This document shows, in pieces, positions 1-5,797 of a stretch of DNA of 9,379 bases. Both the position numbers and the translations under genes were made by a program. The first letter of the stretch is position 1. Every line of letters begins with the position of its first letter. The stretch spans positions 1 through 9,379 of the forward strand of contig CAMLEF010000171.1 in the NCBI GenBank assembly GCA_946478675.1, in the 5' to 3' direction. The notes below the pieces were generated by a model that had not been told where the DNA came from, ran no database searches, and was given only the letters and a program-made list of their open reading frames with translations. The stretch comes from an uncultured Flavobacteriales bacterium. Lineage in GTDB: Bacteria; Bacteroidota; Bacteroidia; Palsa-965.

Positions 1-411
1 AACGGCGGCGGCCACTGGAACCACAGCCTCTTCTGGACGCTGATGAAACCGGTGTCGTCGACGGCCACTGCGAATGCGCCTTCGGGAAAACTGGCCGACG
101 CGATCAACAGCACGTTCGGCTCGTTCGATAAATTCAAAGAGCAATTCTCGAACGCCGGCAAAGACCGCTTCGGTTCCGGCTGGGCCTGGCTCGTCGTGCA
201 GAACGGCAAGCTCGCGATCGGCTCCACACCGAACCAGGACAACCCGCTGATGGATGTTTCGGATTTCAAAGGAACGCCCGTGCTTGCCCTCGACGTGTGG
301 GAACATGCGTATTACCTCAAGTACCAGAACAAACGTCCCGATTACCTGGCGGCGTGGTGGAACCTGGTGAACTGGGAAAAAGCTTCCGAACTTTTCGAGA
401 AAGCGAAATAA
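1..411 (+). CDS. sodA: Superoxide dismutase, Mn type, C-terminal part (5' end outside window)
   Basis: This gene enters the window already open in frame 1 and ends at TAA 409-411, so 136 residues are visible and roughly the first third of a ~200-residue enzyme is missing. Mn/Fe superoxide dismutases convert superoxide to oxygen and hydrogen peroxide. The fragment begins with [11 protein letters not shown], where H8 corresponds to the second metal-ligand histidine. The later DVWEHAYY motif supplies the ligand Asp (D98) and His (H102). A Gln in QDNPLM (about residue 79), together with Gly at the Gln position of Fe-type enzymes (GGGHWNH rather than AAQxWNH), suggests the manganese form, although cambialistic activity cannot be excluded. 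No signal peptide can be judged because the N-terminus is absent. The reading frame is intact. Identification as an Fe/Mn SOD is secure; the metal preference is an inference from these motifs. Confidence 0.95.
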   Translation, partial: NGGGHWNHSLFWTLMKPVSSTATANAPSGKLADAINSTFGSFDKFKEQFSNAGKDRFGSGWAWLVVQNGKLAIGSTPNQDNPLMDVSDFKGTPVLALDVWEHAYYLKYQNKRPDYLAAWWNLVNWEKASELFEKAK

Positions 412-427
412 CAACACACAAACGCAC

Positions 428-492
428 ACGCAGTCGGCAGTTCGCAGTTGGCAGTCTTGTAACAGGGACGGCAGACTGCAAACTGCCGACTG
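428..492. repeat. Inverted array of degenerate 7-bp repeats, possible sod terminator
   Basis: The left part consists of four consecutive heptads of pattern N[C/G]GCAGT: ACGCAGT, CGGCAGT, TCGCAGT and TGGCAGT (428-455). The right part (about 473-492) carries the reverse complement of the same units, seen as ACTGCAA, ACTGCCG, ACTG. Bases 431-442 pair perfectly with 481-492, and inner heptads can pair in more than one register. The hairpin starts 17 bases after the sod stop codon and is followed by a T-rich stretch (493-502), so it could work as an intrinsic terminator. The rest of the 412-611 gap is AT-rich. It contains a 12-bp palindrome at 585-596, but I found no exact TAnnTTTG promoter element for the next gene. 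Confidence 0.7.
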
Positions 493-611
493 TATTTTTA
501 TATATTCGTTACAATAGTTGAAGTTTAAGTCCTTCGCCGCAGCCGAAATTGCGGAACGTTTTGAAAACGCTTAGTGCTTAATCGATTTATATAAATTAAA
601 AAACACTACCC

Positions 612-1223
612 ATGACTGCATCCATTATTCTTGGTCCGTTTGGCCTCGGTGGCCCGGAGATTATCATTCTCTTCCTTGTTATTTTTGGGATTGCGCTGCT
701 TCCCATGATTTTTTACCTGCTGAACCTTCAAAAGGCGATGGAACAGGTTTCGCCGGATTTGCGCAAAATATCACCGGGATCTGTGTGGTTGCTGCTGATC
801 CCTGTTTTTGGCGTTATCTGGAACTTCATCATGGTGGGTCATATCGCCGATTCGCTCAGCGCAGAATACCAACGACGCAATATGCCGCGCAACGAAGATC
901 GTCTTGGCTACCAGACCGGCATGACTATGGCGATTCTACAGGTGTGCGGAATTATCCCATTCATCGGCCCGATCGCCGGTATCGTGGGGCTTGTTTTCTG
1001 GATCCTGTATTGGGTAAAGGTCAACGGCTACCGGACACAACTCGAAAGCAATCCGGGCTATTTTCCGCAGGGCGTGCCGAACTCGCAGCAATACCAGCAG
1101 TACGGCCAGCAGCAATATGGCCAGCAGCAATACGGCCAGCAAAACCAGCAGCAGTATCCGCCGAATTACGGCCAGCAATACCCGCCGAACCCGAGCCAAC
1201 CGCCGCACAACCCGGGGCAGTAG
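612..1223 (+). CDS. Multi-pass membrane protein with TatA-like N-terminus and Q/Y/P-rich tail
   Basis: This 203-residue protein has no function I can name. It has about four hydrophobic segments: roughly residues 17-38, 57-77, 103-117 and 118-136. A basic/polar loop (about 78-100) separates the second and third. The last ~55 residues are low complexity, rich in Gln, Tyr, Gly, Pro and Asn, with GQQQY-type repeats around 164-182. The membrane core, with motifs such as [12 protein letters not shown] and [13 protein letters not shown], recalls conserved hypothetical membrane proteins of Bacteroidota, but I cannot assign a Pfam family with confidence. Residues 1-16 differ from those of the downstream TatA only at residue 3 (Ala for Ser), and both continue with a Glu plus a hydrophobic helix. 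The protein lacks the FGGRKIPE hinge and amphipathic helix of TatA, so it is not a TatA itself. The ATG at 612 is the natural start because it matches the tatA start. Probable inner-membrane location. Confidence 0.85.
   Translation: MTASIILGPFGLGGPEIIILFLVIFGIALLPMIFYLLNLQKAMEQVSPDLRKISPGSVWLLLIPVFGVIWNFIMVGHIADSLSAEYQRRNMPRNEDRLGYQTGMTMAILQVCGIIPFIGPIAGIVGLVFWILYWVKVNGYRTQLESNPGYFPQGVPNSQQYQQYGQQQYGQQQYGQQNQQQYPPNYGQQYPPNPSQPPHNPGQ
1101..1145 (+). repeat. 15-bp in-frame tandem repeat encoding YGQQQ units
   Basis: Three consecutive 15-bp units lie at 1101-1115, 1116-1130 and 1131-1145. Each begins TAYGGCCAGCA and encodes Tyr-Gly-Gln-Gln-Gln or, in the last unit, Tyr-Gly-Gln-Gln-Asn. They sit in the low-complexity tail of the membrane protein. 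The near-identity at DNA level suggests expansion by slippage; because the period is a multiple of three, copy changes would keep the frame. Confidence 0.8.
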
Positions 1224-1247
1224 CATTAAAGTGATCGGACGCAAAGC

Positions 1248-1284
1248 TGCCGGGCGTATGGCGTTAATCGACCAACGCCCGGCA
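1248..1284 (+). terminator. Strong GC-rich hairpin between the membrane-protein gene and tatA
   Basis: Bases 1248-1257 (starting TGCCGGGCG) pair with 1275-1284, and 1259-1261 pair with 1272-1274 after a single bulged A at 1258. This gives about 13 base pairs around a 10-base loop. The stem is very GC-rich and lies 25 bases after the upstream stop codon. No U-tract follows, so it is not a textbook intrinsic terminator. It may instead act as a transcript-stabilising 3' hairpin or an attenuating structure. Confidence 0.45.
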
Positions 1285-1334
1285 ACCGCCGACCGACAGC
1301 CGGCCGGAAAGGCGCGCGCGCAGGGAAATTCCCT

Positions 1335-1342
1335 TATCTTTG
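1335..1342 (+). promoter_or_regulatory. Candidate -7 promoter element (TATCTTTG) for tatA-gatA
   Basis: TATCTTTG matches the Bacteroidota -7 consensus TAnnTTTG exactly and lies 20 bases upstream of the tatA ATG, giving a short leader. No TTG is present at the expected -33 position; that stretch is very GC-rich. The evidence is therefore the -7 element and its placement only. Confidence 0.55.
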
Positions 1343-1362
1343 CGGCAGAAACTACTTCAATC

Positions 1363-1557
1363 ATGACTTCATCCATCATTCTTGGTCCGTTTGGTCTCGG
1401 AGGCCCGGAACTCATCATCATCCTCATCGTGGTGTTGCTCCTGTTCGGCGGCCGCAAAATCCCGGAATTTATGCGCGGATTGGGCAAAGGCATCAAGGAA
1501 TTTAAAGACGCTTCCAAAGGCGTTGACGGCAACACGACGCCGGAAAAGAAAGATTAA
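1363..1557 (+). CDS. tatA: Sec-independent (twin-arginine) translocase subunit TatA
   Basis: TatA oligomerises in the cytoplasmic membrane and works with TatC to export folded proteins bearing twin-arginine signal peptides. The 64-residue product has the expected layout. A polar Glu (E16) opens a hydrophobic helix (about 17-28), followed by the FGG hinge (28-30). The amphipathic helix [17 protein letters not shown] then runs to about residue 47, and a short charged tail ends in EKKD. The start at ATG 1363 leaves about 15 residues before the helix, which is longer than in E. coli TatA. No internal ATG offers an alternative, and a -7 element sits just upstream. gatA follows after 53 bases, so the two are probably co-transcribed. 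tatC is not in the window. TatA, TatB and TatE are hard to separate in this phylum; TatA/E is the safe call. Confidence 0.92.
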   Translation: MTSSIILGPFGLGGPELIIILIVVLLLFGGRKIPEFMRGLGKGIKEFKDASKGVDGNTTPEKKD

Positions 1558-1582
1558 TTATGGATGTGAGTGTCGCCCCGGC

Positions 1583-1610
1583 ATTCGTAATTCATCATTC
1601 ATAATTCGCT
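1583..1610 (+). repeat. Four 7-bp tandem repeats (ATTCRTM-like) abutting the gatA start codon
   Basis: Four heptads follow each other without a gap: ATTCGTA (1583-1589), ATTCATC (1590-1596), ATTCATA (1597-1603) and ATTCGCT (1604-1610). The last ends on the base before the TTG start of gatA. The array makes up the second half of the short tatA-gatA spacer and so forms the sequence immediately before the gatA start codon. It carries in-frame stop codons, so it cannot extend gatA upstream. Confidence 0.75.
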
Positions 1611-3035
1611 TTGAAAACGTACTCCTCCCTCGCTGAGATCAGGACCGACCTTGCCGCAGGAAAAATTTCCTGTGCCGCACTGACCGATCATTACATCAAC
1701 CGTATCGCGGAGCTGAAACAGCTGAACGCTTTTCTCGAAGTGTTCGAAACGTCGGCGCGCGCAAAAGCGGCTGAGGTCGATGCAAAGCTGGCGGCCGGAA
1801 CAGCCGGGAAGCTCGCCGGAATGGTCATCGCGCTGAAGGATAACATCTGCTACAAAGACCATAAAGTTTCCGCTTCTTCGAAGATCCTGCAGGGATTCGT
1901 TTCGCCGTATACGTCTACGGTGGTCGAGCGCTTGCTGGCCGAAGATGCGATCATCATCGGGCGCACCAACTGCGACGAGTTCGCGATGGGCAGCTCCAAT
2001 GAAAATTCCGCTTACGGCAACGTCGCCAACGCGATCGATAGGAAACGCGTTCCCGGCGGCTCTTCCGGCGGTTCCGCTACGGCTGTAGCTGCAGGACTTT
2101 GCCTGGCCGCGCTCGGCACCGATACCGGCGGATCCATTCGCCAACCGGCTTCCTTCTCGGGAATTGTCGGCATGAAACCGACGTACGGCCGTGTTTCCCG
2201 CTGGGGAATCATCGCGTACGCCTCTTCGTTCGACCAGGTCGGGCCGCTCGCGAATAACGTGGACGATGCCGCGCTCGTGCTCGAAGTGATTGCCGGCGCC
2301 GACGAATACGACAGCACCGCTTCCACGAAACCGGTTTCCGCTTATTCGAAAGAGCTGGCGAAACCGGCGAAGCTGAAAGTCGCATACCTCGAAGATTGCC
2401 TGGAGAAAGACGGCCTCGATCCGCTGATCAAAAGCCGCCTCGAAGCGATCATCGCTCAGCTGCGCGCCGACGGCCATACGGTGGAGCCGGCACGTTTCCC
2501 TTATCTCGATTATCTCGTTCCCACCTATTACGTGCTGACGACCGCGGAAGCTTCTTCCAACCTCGCCCGCTACGACGGCATCCGCTACGGCTACCGCAGC
2601 CCGAACGCCACCGATCTCGAATCGACGTACAAGAAGTCGCGCAGTGAAGGTTTCGGCACGGAAGTGAAGCGCCGCATCATGCTCGGAACGTTCGTGCTCA
2701 GCGCGGGCTATTACGACGCGTATTATTCCAAGGGCCAGAAAGTCCGCCGCCTGCTCCGCGACAAAACGCAGGAGATCTTCAACAACTACGACCTGATCCT
2801 GCTGCCGACCACGCCGGGAACGGCTTTCGAATACGGCGCAAATTCCGCCGATCCGATCAAGATGTATCTCGAAGATATTTTCACCGTGCAGGCGAACCTG
2901 ACGGGCGTGCCTGCTATTTCGGTTCCCGCGGGAAAAAGCGAATCGGGACTTCCGTTCGGCGTGCAGGTAATGGCGCGGCCTTTCGAAGAAGGAAAGATGT
3001 TCGCGTTTGCGAAGTATTTGCAGGAAATGGCGTAA
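1611..3035 (+). CDS. gatA: Glutamyl-tRNA(Gln)/aspartyl-tRNA(Asn) amidotransferase subunit A, TTG start
   Basis: GatA is the glutaminase subunit of GatCAB. It releases ammonia from glutamine, which is used to convert Glu-tRNA(Gln) and/or Asp-tRNA(Asn) into the correctly charged tRNA. The 474-residue product is full length for an amidase-signature enzyme. The Ser-cisSer-Lys triad is intact: K76 in ALKDN, S151 in PGGSSGGS and S175 in DTGGSIRQP, with the 75- and 24-residue spacings known for the family. The signature continues through VGMKPTYGRVSRWG. The start is TTG at 1611: an in-frame TAA lies at 1602-1604, the next in-frame ATG is residue 71, and residues 1-15 (KTYSSLAEIR...) match usual GatA N-termini. 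gatB and gatC are not nearby, a common arrangement in Bacteroidota. The gene is probably transcribed with tatA and ends before a strong terminator. Confidence 0.97.
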   Translation: MKTYSSLAEIRTDLAAGKISCAALTDHYINRIAELKQLNAFLEVFETSARAKAAEVDAKLAAGTAGKLAGMVIALKDNICYKDHKVSASSKILQGFVSPYTSTVVERLLAEDAIIIGRTNCDEFAMGSSNENSAYGNVANAIDRKRVPGGSSGGSATAVAAGLCLAALGTDTGGSIRQPASFSGIVGMKPTYGRVSRWGIIAYASSFDQVGPLANNVDDAALVLEVIAGADEYDSTASTKPVSAYSKELAKPAKLKVAYLEDCLEKDGLDPLIKSRLEAIIAQLRADGHTVEPARFPYLDYLVPTYYVLTTAEASSNLARYDGIRYGYRSPNATDLESTYKKSRSEGFGTEVKRRIMLGTFVLSAGYYDAYYSKGQKVRRLLRDKTQEIFNNYDLILLPTTPGTAFEYGANSADPIKMYLEDIFTVQANLTGVPAISVPAGKSESGLPFGVQVMARPFEEGKMFAFAKYLQEMA

Positions 3036-3078
3036 AGGCGTTGCAGCAGCTTTCTCTAAAATTCTCCGGAATCATCTT

Positions 3079-3127
3079 AAAAAAGCAAACCTCGAAGGTT
3101 TTGAAAACCTTCGAGGTTTGCTTTTTT
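3079..3127. terminator. Bidirectional intrinsic terminator, 24-bp perfect inverted repeat
   Basis: Bases 3079-3102 are the exact reverse complement of 3104-3127 around a single central G (3103). The stem begins with six A and ends with six T, so it has a U-tract in either direction, and the GC-containing core is GCAAACCTCGAAGG. A realistic hairpin would leave a 3-5 base loop and more than 20 bp of stem. It lies 43 bases after the gatA stop and should end the tatA-gatA transcript. Confidence 0.88.
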
Positions 3128-3207
3128 AATACCTGCAGGCCTTCCGTTTTTTAAGGCTCCCTCTTCCGCGATGCAATCGTTCCCGCTTCCACAAAATGGG
3201 GAATCCT

Positions 3208-3230
3208 GCGGAGCTAATTCCGCGATTTTT
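3208..3230 (+). terminator. Weak terminator-like hairpin in the gatA-mltD gap
   Basis: GCGGA (3208-3212) and TCCGC (3219-3223) form a 5-bp stem around the loop GCTAAT, followed by GA and five T (3226-3230). The stem is short and the strong terminator lies just upstream, so this may be a back-up or chance structure. Confidence 0.3.
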
Positions 3231-3264
3231 AACATTTTATGCCTGATAAAGGCTTCCCGCGAGC

Positions 3265-3295
3265 TTGGCTGTGTAGCTTTTGAAACCGATATTTG
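3265..3295 (+). promoter_or_regulatory. Candidate promoter for the lytic transglycosylase gene
   Basis: TTG (3265-3267), a 20-base spacer and GATATTTG (3288-3295) resemble the Bacteroidota pattern TTG-N19..21-TAnnTTTG with one mismatch (G for the first T). A promoter is expected here because the gene follows a strong terminator. This puts the start codon about 60 bases downstream, leaving a structured leader. Confidence 0.35.
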
Positions 3296-3297
3296 TA

Positions 3298-3324
3298 AAA
3301 ACGGGACACTTTTGATCCCGTTTT
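3298..3324 (+). promoter_or_regulatory. Leader hairpin upstream of the lytic transglycosylase gene
   Basis: AAAACGGGA (3298-3306) pairs perfectly with TCCCGTTTT (3316-3324) around the loop CACTTTTGA. The 9-bp stem with its trailing T run looks like a small intrinsic terminator or attenuator. It falls between the candidate -7 element and the ATG at 3356. With the two hairpins further upstream, this accounts for the structure I can see in the ~320-bp gap between gatA and this gene. Confidence 0.4.
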
Positions 3325-3355
3325 GCGTATAATAAGCACACACGTTAGGGATTTC

Positions 3356-4867
3356 ATGCGCAGACTGGCTCTCCTTATTACCGCTCTCCTTGGCTGCTAC
3401 GGGCTCCGCGCCCAGCAGGACACTGTTGTTTTTGCCGATGATCCGGTAGCTGCCATGCTCGACAGCCTGGCACACAACCGCTTCGTTGCGTCCATTCCGA
3501 AACAACCGACGCTCCACAACAACAAGTATCATTATACGGCCGACTCCATTCCCGGTGCCGATCCGCTGGTCATTGAAGGCCGCCTGGCAAAGCTGAATGC
3601 GCAGTCTCCGTTCGATCTTGTTTATAACCAGGACGTTCAGAATTACATCAACCTCTACGTGGTGCGCAAGCGCGGGCTGGTGGAGCGCATGCTCGGCCTT
3701 TCGCAGCTGTATTACCCGATGTTCGAAGAGCACCTCGACAAATACAACATCCCGCTGGAGCTGAAACATCTTGCAGTGATCGAATCGGCGCTCAATCCTA
3801 CGGCGACTTCCCGTTCGGGCGCGCGCGGGCTGTGGCAGTTCATGTACAACACCGGCAAGATGTACGACCTGGAAGTCACGTCTTACGTCGACGAGCGCTG
3901 CGATCCTTACAAATCCACTGAAGCGGCCTGCAAATTCCTGAAAGACCTCTACGGGATGTTCGGCGACTGGCAGATGGTGCTGGCGGCTTACAACGCCGGG
4001 CCGGGAACCGTCAACAAAGCGATCCGTCGTGCGGGCGGCGGCAAAAAAACCTATTGGGAGATCCGTCCGTTCCTCCCGCGCGAAACACAGGCGTACGTGC
4101 CCGCATTCATCGCTGCGAATTACGTGATGAATTATCATGCCGAGCACAACCTTTACGCCATCGCACCGCGCAAAACGTTCTTCGACGTCGATACCGTAGC
4201 GGTGAAGCAGCAGGTTTCTTTTGCGCAGCTGAGCGCCGTGCTCGAAGTTTCGCAGGACGAACTGCAGTTCCTGAATCCCTCCTACAAGCTCGGCGTCATC
4301 CCGGTTTCGTTCACCGAGCCGTACAGTGTAACGCTGCCGGTCGGTAAAGTGGGAACGTTCGTCAACAACGAAAGCGCGATCTACAATTACATCAAAACGG
4401 ACACGGCGATGAGCACGCTGGCCGCGACGCAGGTCAAGACGACACACGTGGTAAAGAGCGGCGAATCGATCACTTCCATCTCGAGAAAATACAAATGCTC
4501 GGTGACGGATATCCGCGCCTGGAACGGTTTGAAGAGCAATTACCTCAAGCCCGGCCAGAAGCTGACGATCTACAGCTACGGAGCGCCGCCCGCACAGCCC
4601 AAACCCGAAAGCACTTCTGCTTCTCCTTCCGAAAGCAGCACACCCGCAACGCAAACGACCAAGCCGCAGAACAACGGTAATACGTCTTCCACACCTTCCG
4701 CTTCTTCCGGCGCGAAGTTCAAGTATTACACGGTGAAGAGCGGCGACAGCCTCTACAAGATCTCGCAGAAGACCGGCGTTTCGATGGATGAGATCAAGCG
4801 CCTGAACGGACTGAACAGCAAAACCATGCTGCATCCCGGCCAGAAGCTGAAGATCGGCACGCTGTGA
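3356..4867 (+). CDS. mltD: MltD-like membrane-bound lytic murein transglycosylase with LysM domains
   Basis: Enzymes of this family cleave the MurNAc-GlcNAc bond of peptidoglycan in the periplasm, forming 1,6-anhydro ends. The 503-residue product starts at ATG 3356 with MRRLALLITALLGCYGLRAQ. This reads as a type I signal ending in -AQ, though LLGC could also act as a lipobox, as expected for MltD lipoproteins. A transglycosylase SLT domain covers about residues 115-240. It contains the catalytic Glu in AVIESALNP (E143), GLWQFM and AAYNAGPG (210-217). A degenerate LysM-like stretch lies around 290-335. Two clear LysM peptidoglycan-binding domains follow at about 363-406 and 457-501, joined by a Ser/Thr/Pro/Gln-rich linker. 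An in-frame TTG at 3323 would add 11 polar residues in front of the signal and is unlikely. The gene has its own candidate promoter after a terminator. Confidence 0.92.
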   Translation: MRRLALLITALLGCYGLRAQQDTVVFADDPVAAMLDSLAHNRFVASIPKQPTLHNNKYHYTADSIPGADPLVIEGRLAKLNAQSPFDLVYNQDVQNYINLYVVRKRGLVERMLGLSQLYYPMFEEHLDKYNIPLELKHLAVIESALNPTATSRSGARGLWQFMYNTGKMYDLEVTSYVDERCDPYKSTEAACKFLKDLYGMFGDWQMVLAAYNAGPGTVNKAIRRAGGGKKTYWEIRPFLPRETQAYVPAFIAANYVMNYHAEHNLYAIAPRKTFFDVDTVAVKQQVSFAQLSAVLEVSQDELQFLNPSYKLGVIPVSFTEPYSVTLPVGKVGTFVNNESAIYNYIKTDTAMSTLAATQVKTTHVVKSGESITSISRKYKCSVTDIRAWNGLKSNYLKPGQKLTIYSYGAPPAQPKPESTSASPSESSTPATQTTKPQNNGNTSSTPSASSGAKFKYYTVKSGDSLYKISQKTGVSMDEIKRLNGLNSKTMLHPGQKLKIGTL

Positions 4868-4914
4868 TCGTTTACGCAATAAAACGCGGCTTTACTTCTT
4901 CCTGATCTTTTCTG

Positions 4915-4946
4915 TTGACCCGCGTAACTTAAGCGCACTACCTTTG
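4915..4946 (+). promoter_or_regulatory. Bacteroidota-type promoter (TTG-N21-TACCTTTG)
   Basis: TTG at 4915-4917 and TACCTTTG at 4939-4946 are separated by 21 bases, the same elements and spacing as upstream of the tetR gene. The downstream ATG (4961) is 14 bases after the -7 element, so the leader would be very short. This also argues for ATG 4961 over the in-frame GTG at 4946, which overlaps the -7 element. Confidence 0.75.
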
Positions 4947-4960
4947 TGCATTCCCGCACA

Positions 4961-5701
4961 ATGAAAAAGGTCTGCGTTTTTCTTCTTTTTCTTTTTTCCG
5001 CGCAATTTCTTCCGGCGCAGCGCTCGCATTTCATTTACGTGCAGCAGGGAGCCGGGCTTTCGAAACAATGGACGGCCGGCGGTTACGGAATCGGCTGGAG
5101 AAGGATCTGCTTTAATGTTGGTGGAGGCGCCGGCAACGGAACGGATCACCAGTTCCTGCGCGCGGACCAGGTGAACGACGAGAAAGCGAAACAGCAGATC
5201 AACACCAGCCCGACCTTCGAGCCGGCGCCGTATCCGTATGGCACGTATCTCGAAGAAACCAACACGACTTACAACGTGAAGCAGGCGCGTATTGGTTTCA
5301 CGGTTTTCCTGCGCAGGAACGATACGCTCGGGCGGCATCCGTTTTCCGGGCCTTTCGCCGGCGTGGAATTCGTTTACCTGCGAACCGACGAATCGCAAAC
5401 GCTGACGTACAAATCGCCGACGGATGAAACGCGGTTGTCATTCGCAGCAACGCATCATTTTTCCGAGATCGGCGCGGTGACGCACGTGGGCTGGCAGTTC
5501 GCGTTTCTGCACGATCATCTGTATGCTAACGCGAGCTTCACGATCCCGTTTTATTATCCGTTCACGAAAGAGCCGAACCTGAACAGCCCGTTTGCCGGCA
5601 CGAAGTACGAAGCGCGCGTGGGATTTGCCTGGCGTTTCGGGAAAGATGCGGATGCGGAGCAGAAAGGCACGCCACAGGGGAAAGTGCGGGAGAAGATTTG
5701 A
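4961..5701 (+). CDS. Exported protein, probable outer-membrane beta-barrel, function unknown
   Basis: I do not recognise this 246-residue protein. It begins with a clear signal peptide, MKKVCVFLLFLFSAQFLPAQ, probably cleaved after AQ at about residue 20. The mature part has alternating polar and hydrophobic segments with many Gly and aromatic residues. Examples are GGYGIGWRRICFNVGGG, ARIGFTVFLRR, FAGVEFVYLRT, GWQFAFLHDHLYANASF and, near the end, YEARVGFAWRFG. These look like amphipathic beta strands of a small outer-membrane barrel. A charged tail of about 20 residues follows the last strand. There is no enzyme motif. It is transcribed alone from its own promoter and converges on the CapA-like gene. 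A porin-like or structural role is a guess from the pattern only. Confidence 0.8.
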   Translation: MKKVCVFLLFLFSAQFLPAQRSHFIYVQQGAGLSKQWTAGGYGIGWRRICFNVGGGAGNGTDHQFLRADQVNDEKAKQQINTSPTFEPAPYPYGTYLEETNTTYNVKQARIGFTVFLRRNDTLGRHPFSGPFAGVEFVYLRTDESQTLTYKSPTDETRLSFAATHHFSEIGAVTHVGWQFAFLHDHLYANASFTIPFYYPFTKEPNLNSPFAGTKYEARVGFAWRFGKDADAEQKGTPQGKVREKI

Positions 5702-5736
5702 TGTGCCGATATGCTGATGTGCTGATATGCCGATGC
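5699..5736 (+). repeat. 8-bp degenerate tandem repeat (YGATRTGC) overlapping the stop codon
   Basis: Four octads and a partial fifth run without gaps: TGATGTGC, CGATATGC, TGATGTGC, TGATATGC, CGATGC. The first unit contains the TGA stop codon (5699-5701) of the upstream gene. The array lies in the ~96-bp gap between two convergent genes. The remainder (5737-5797) holds only a small CGAAGCCTTCG palindrome (5780-5790), and no strong terminator is visible for either gene. Confidence 0.75.
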
Positions 5737-5797
5737 TTTTCCGTCCACACCGCATTTATGAATTCTTTCTAATGCCTTTCGAAGCCTTCGCTTCCGT

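Noticed and set aside
428..492. CRISPR-like array
   Set aside because: Units are only 7 bp and degenerate, with no spacers and no cas genes. The same applies to the other short-period arrays in the window.
557..569. 13-bp palindrome CGTTTTGAAAACG upstream of the membrane-protein gene
   Set aside because: It is too short and AT-rich at its centre for a terminator, and no regulator or promoter element ties it to a function. The same TTTTGAAAA core occurs by chance in the terminator at 3079-3127.
585..596. Palindrome ATTTATATAAAT just before the membrane-protein gene
   Set aside because: A and T only, in an AT-rich leader, where such symmetry is expected by chance.
1599..2477. 292-codon minus-strand frame opposite gatA
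   Set aside because: It lies antisense to a fully conserved enzyme gene and has an Arg/Gly-rich composition without motifs.
3171..3332. 53-codon plus-strand ORF with five Cys in the gatA-mltD gap
   Set aside because: It overlaps two hairpins and the candidate promoter, has no start signal or recognisable similarity, and a frame of this length is not surprising by chance. Ribosome profiling or conservation of the frame in relatives would change this view.
3077..4879. 600-codon open frame on the minus strand opposite the lytic transglycosylase gene
   Set aside because: It mirrors a gene with clear domains and signal peptide. The translation is Arg/Val-rich with no recognisable domain, as expected from the complement of GC-biased codons.
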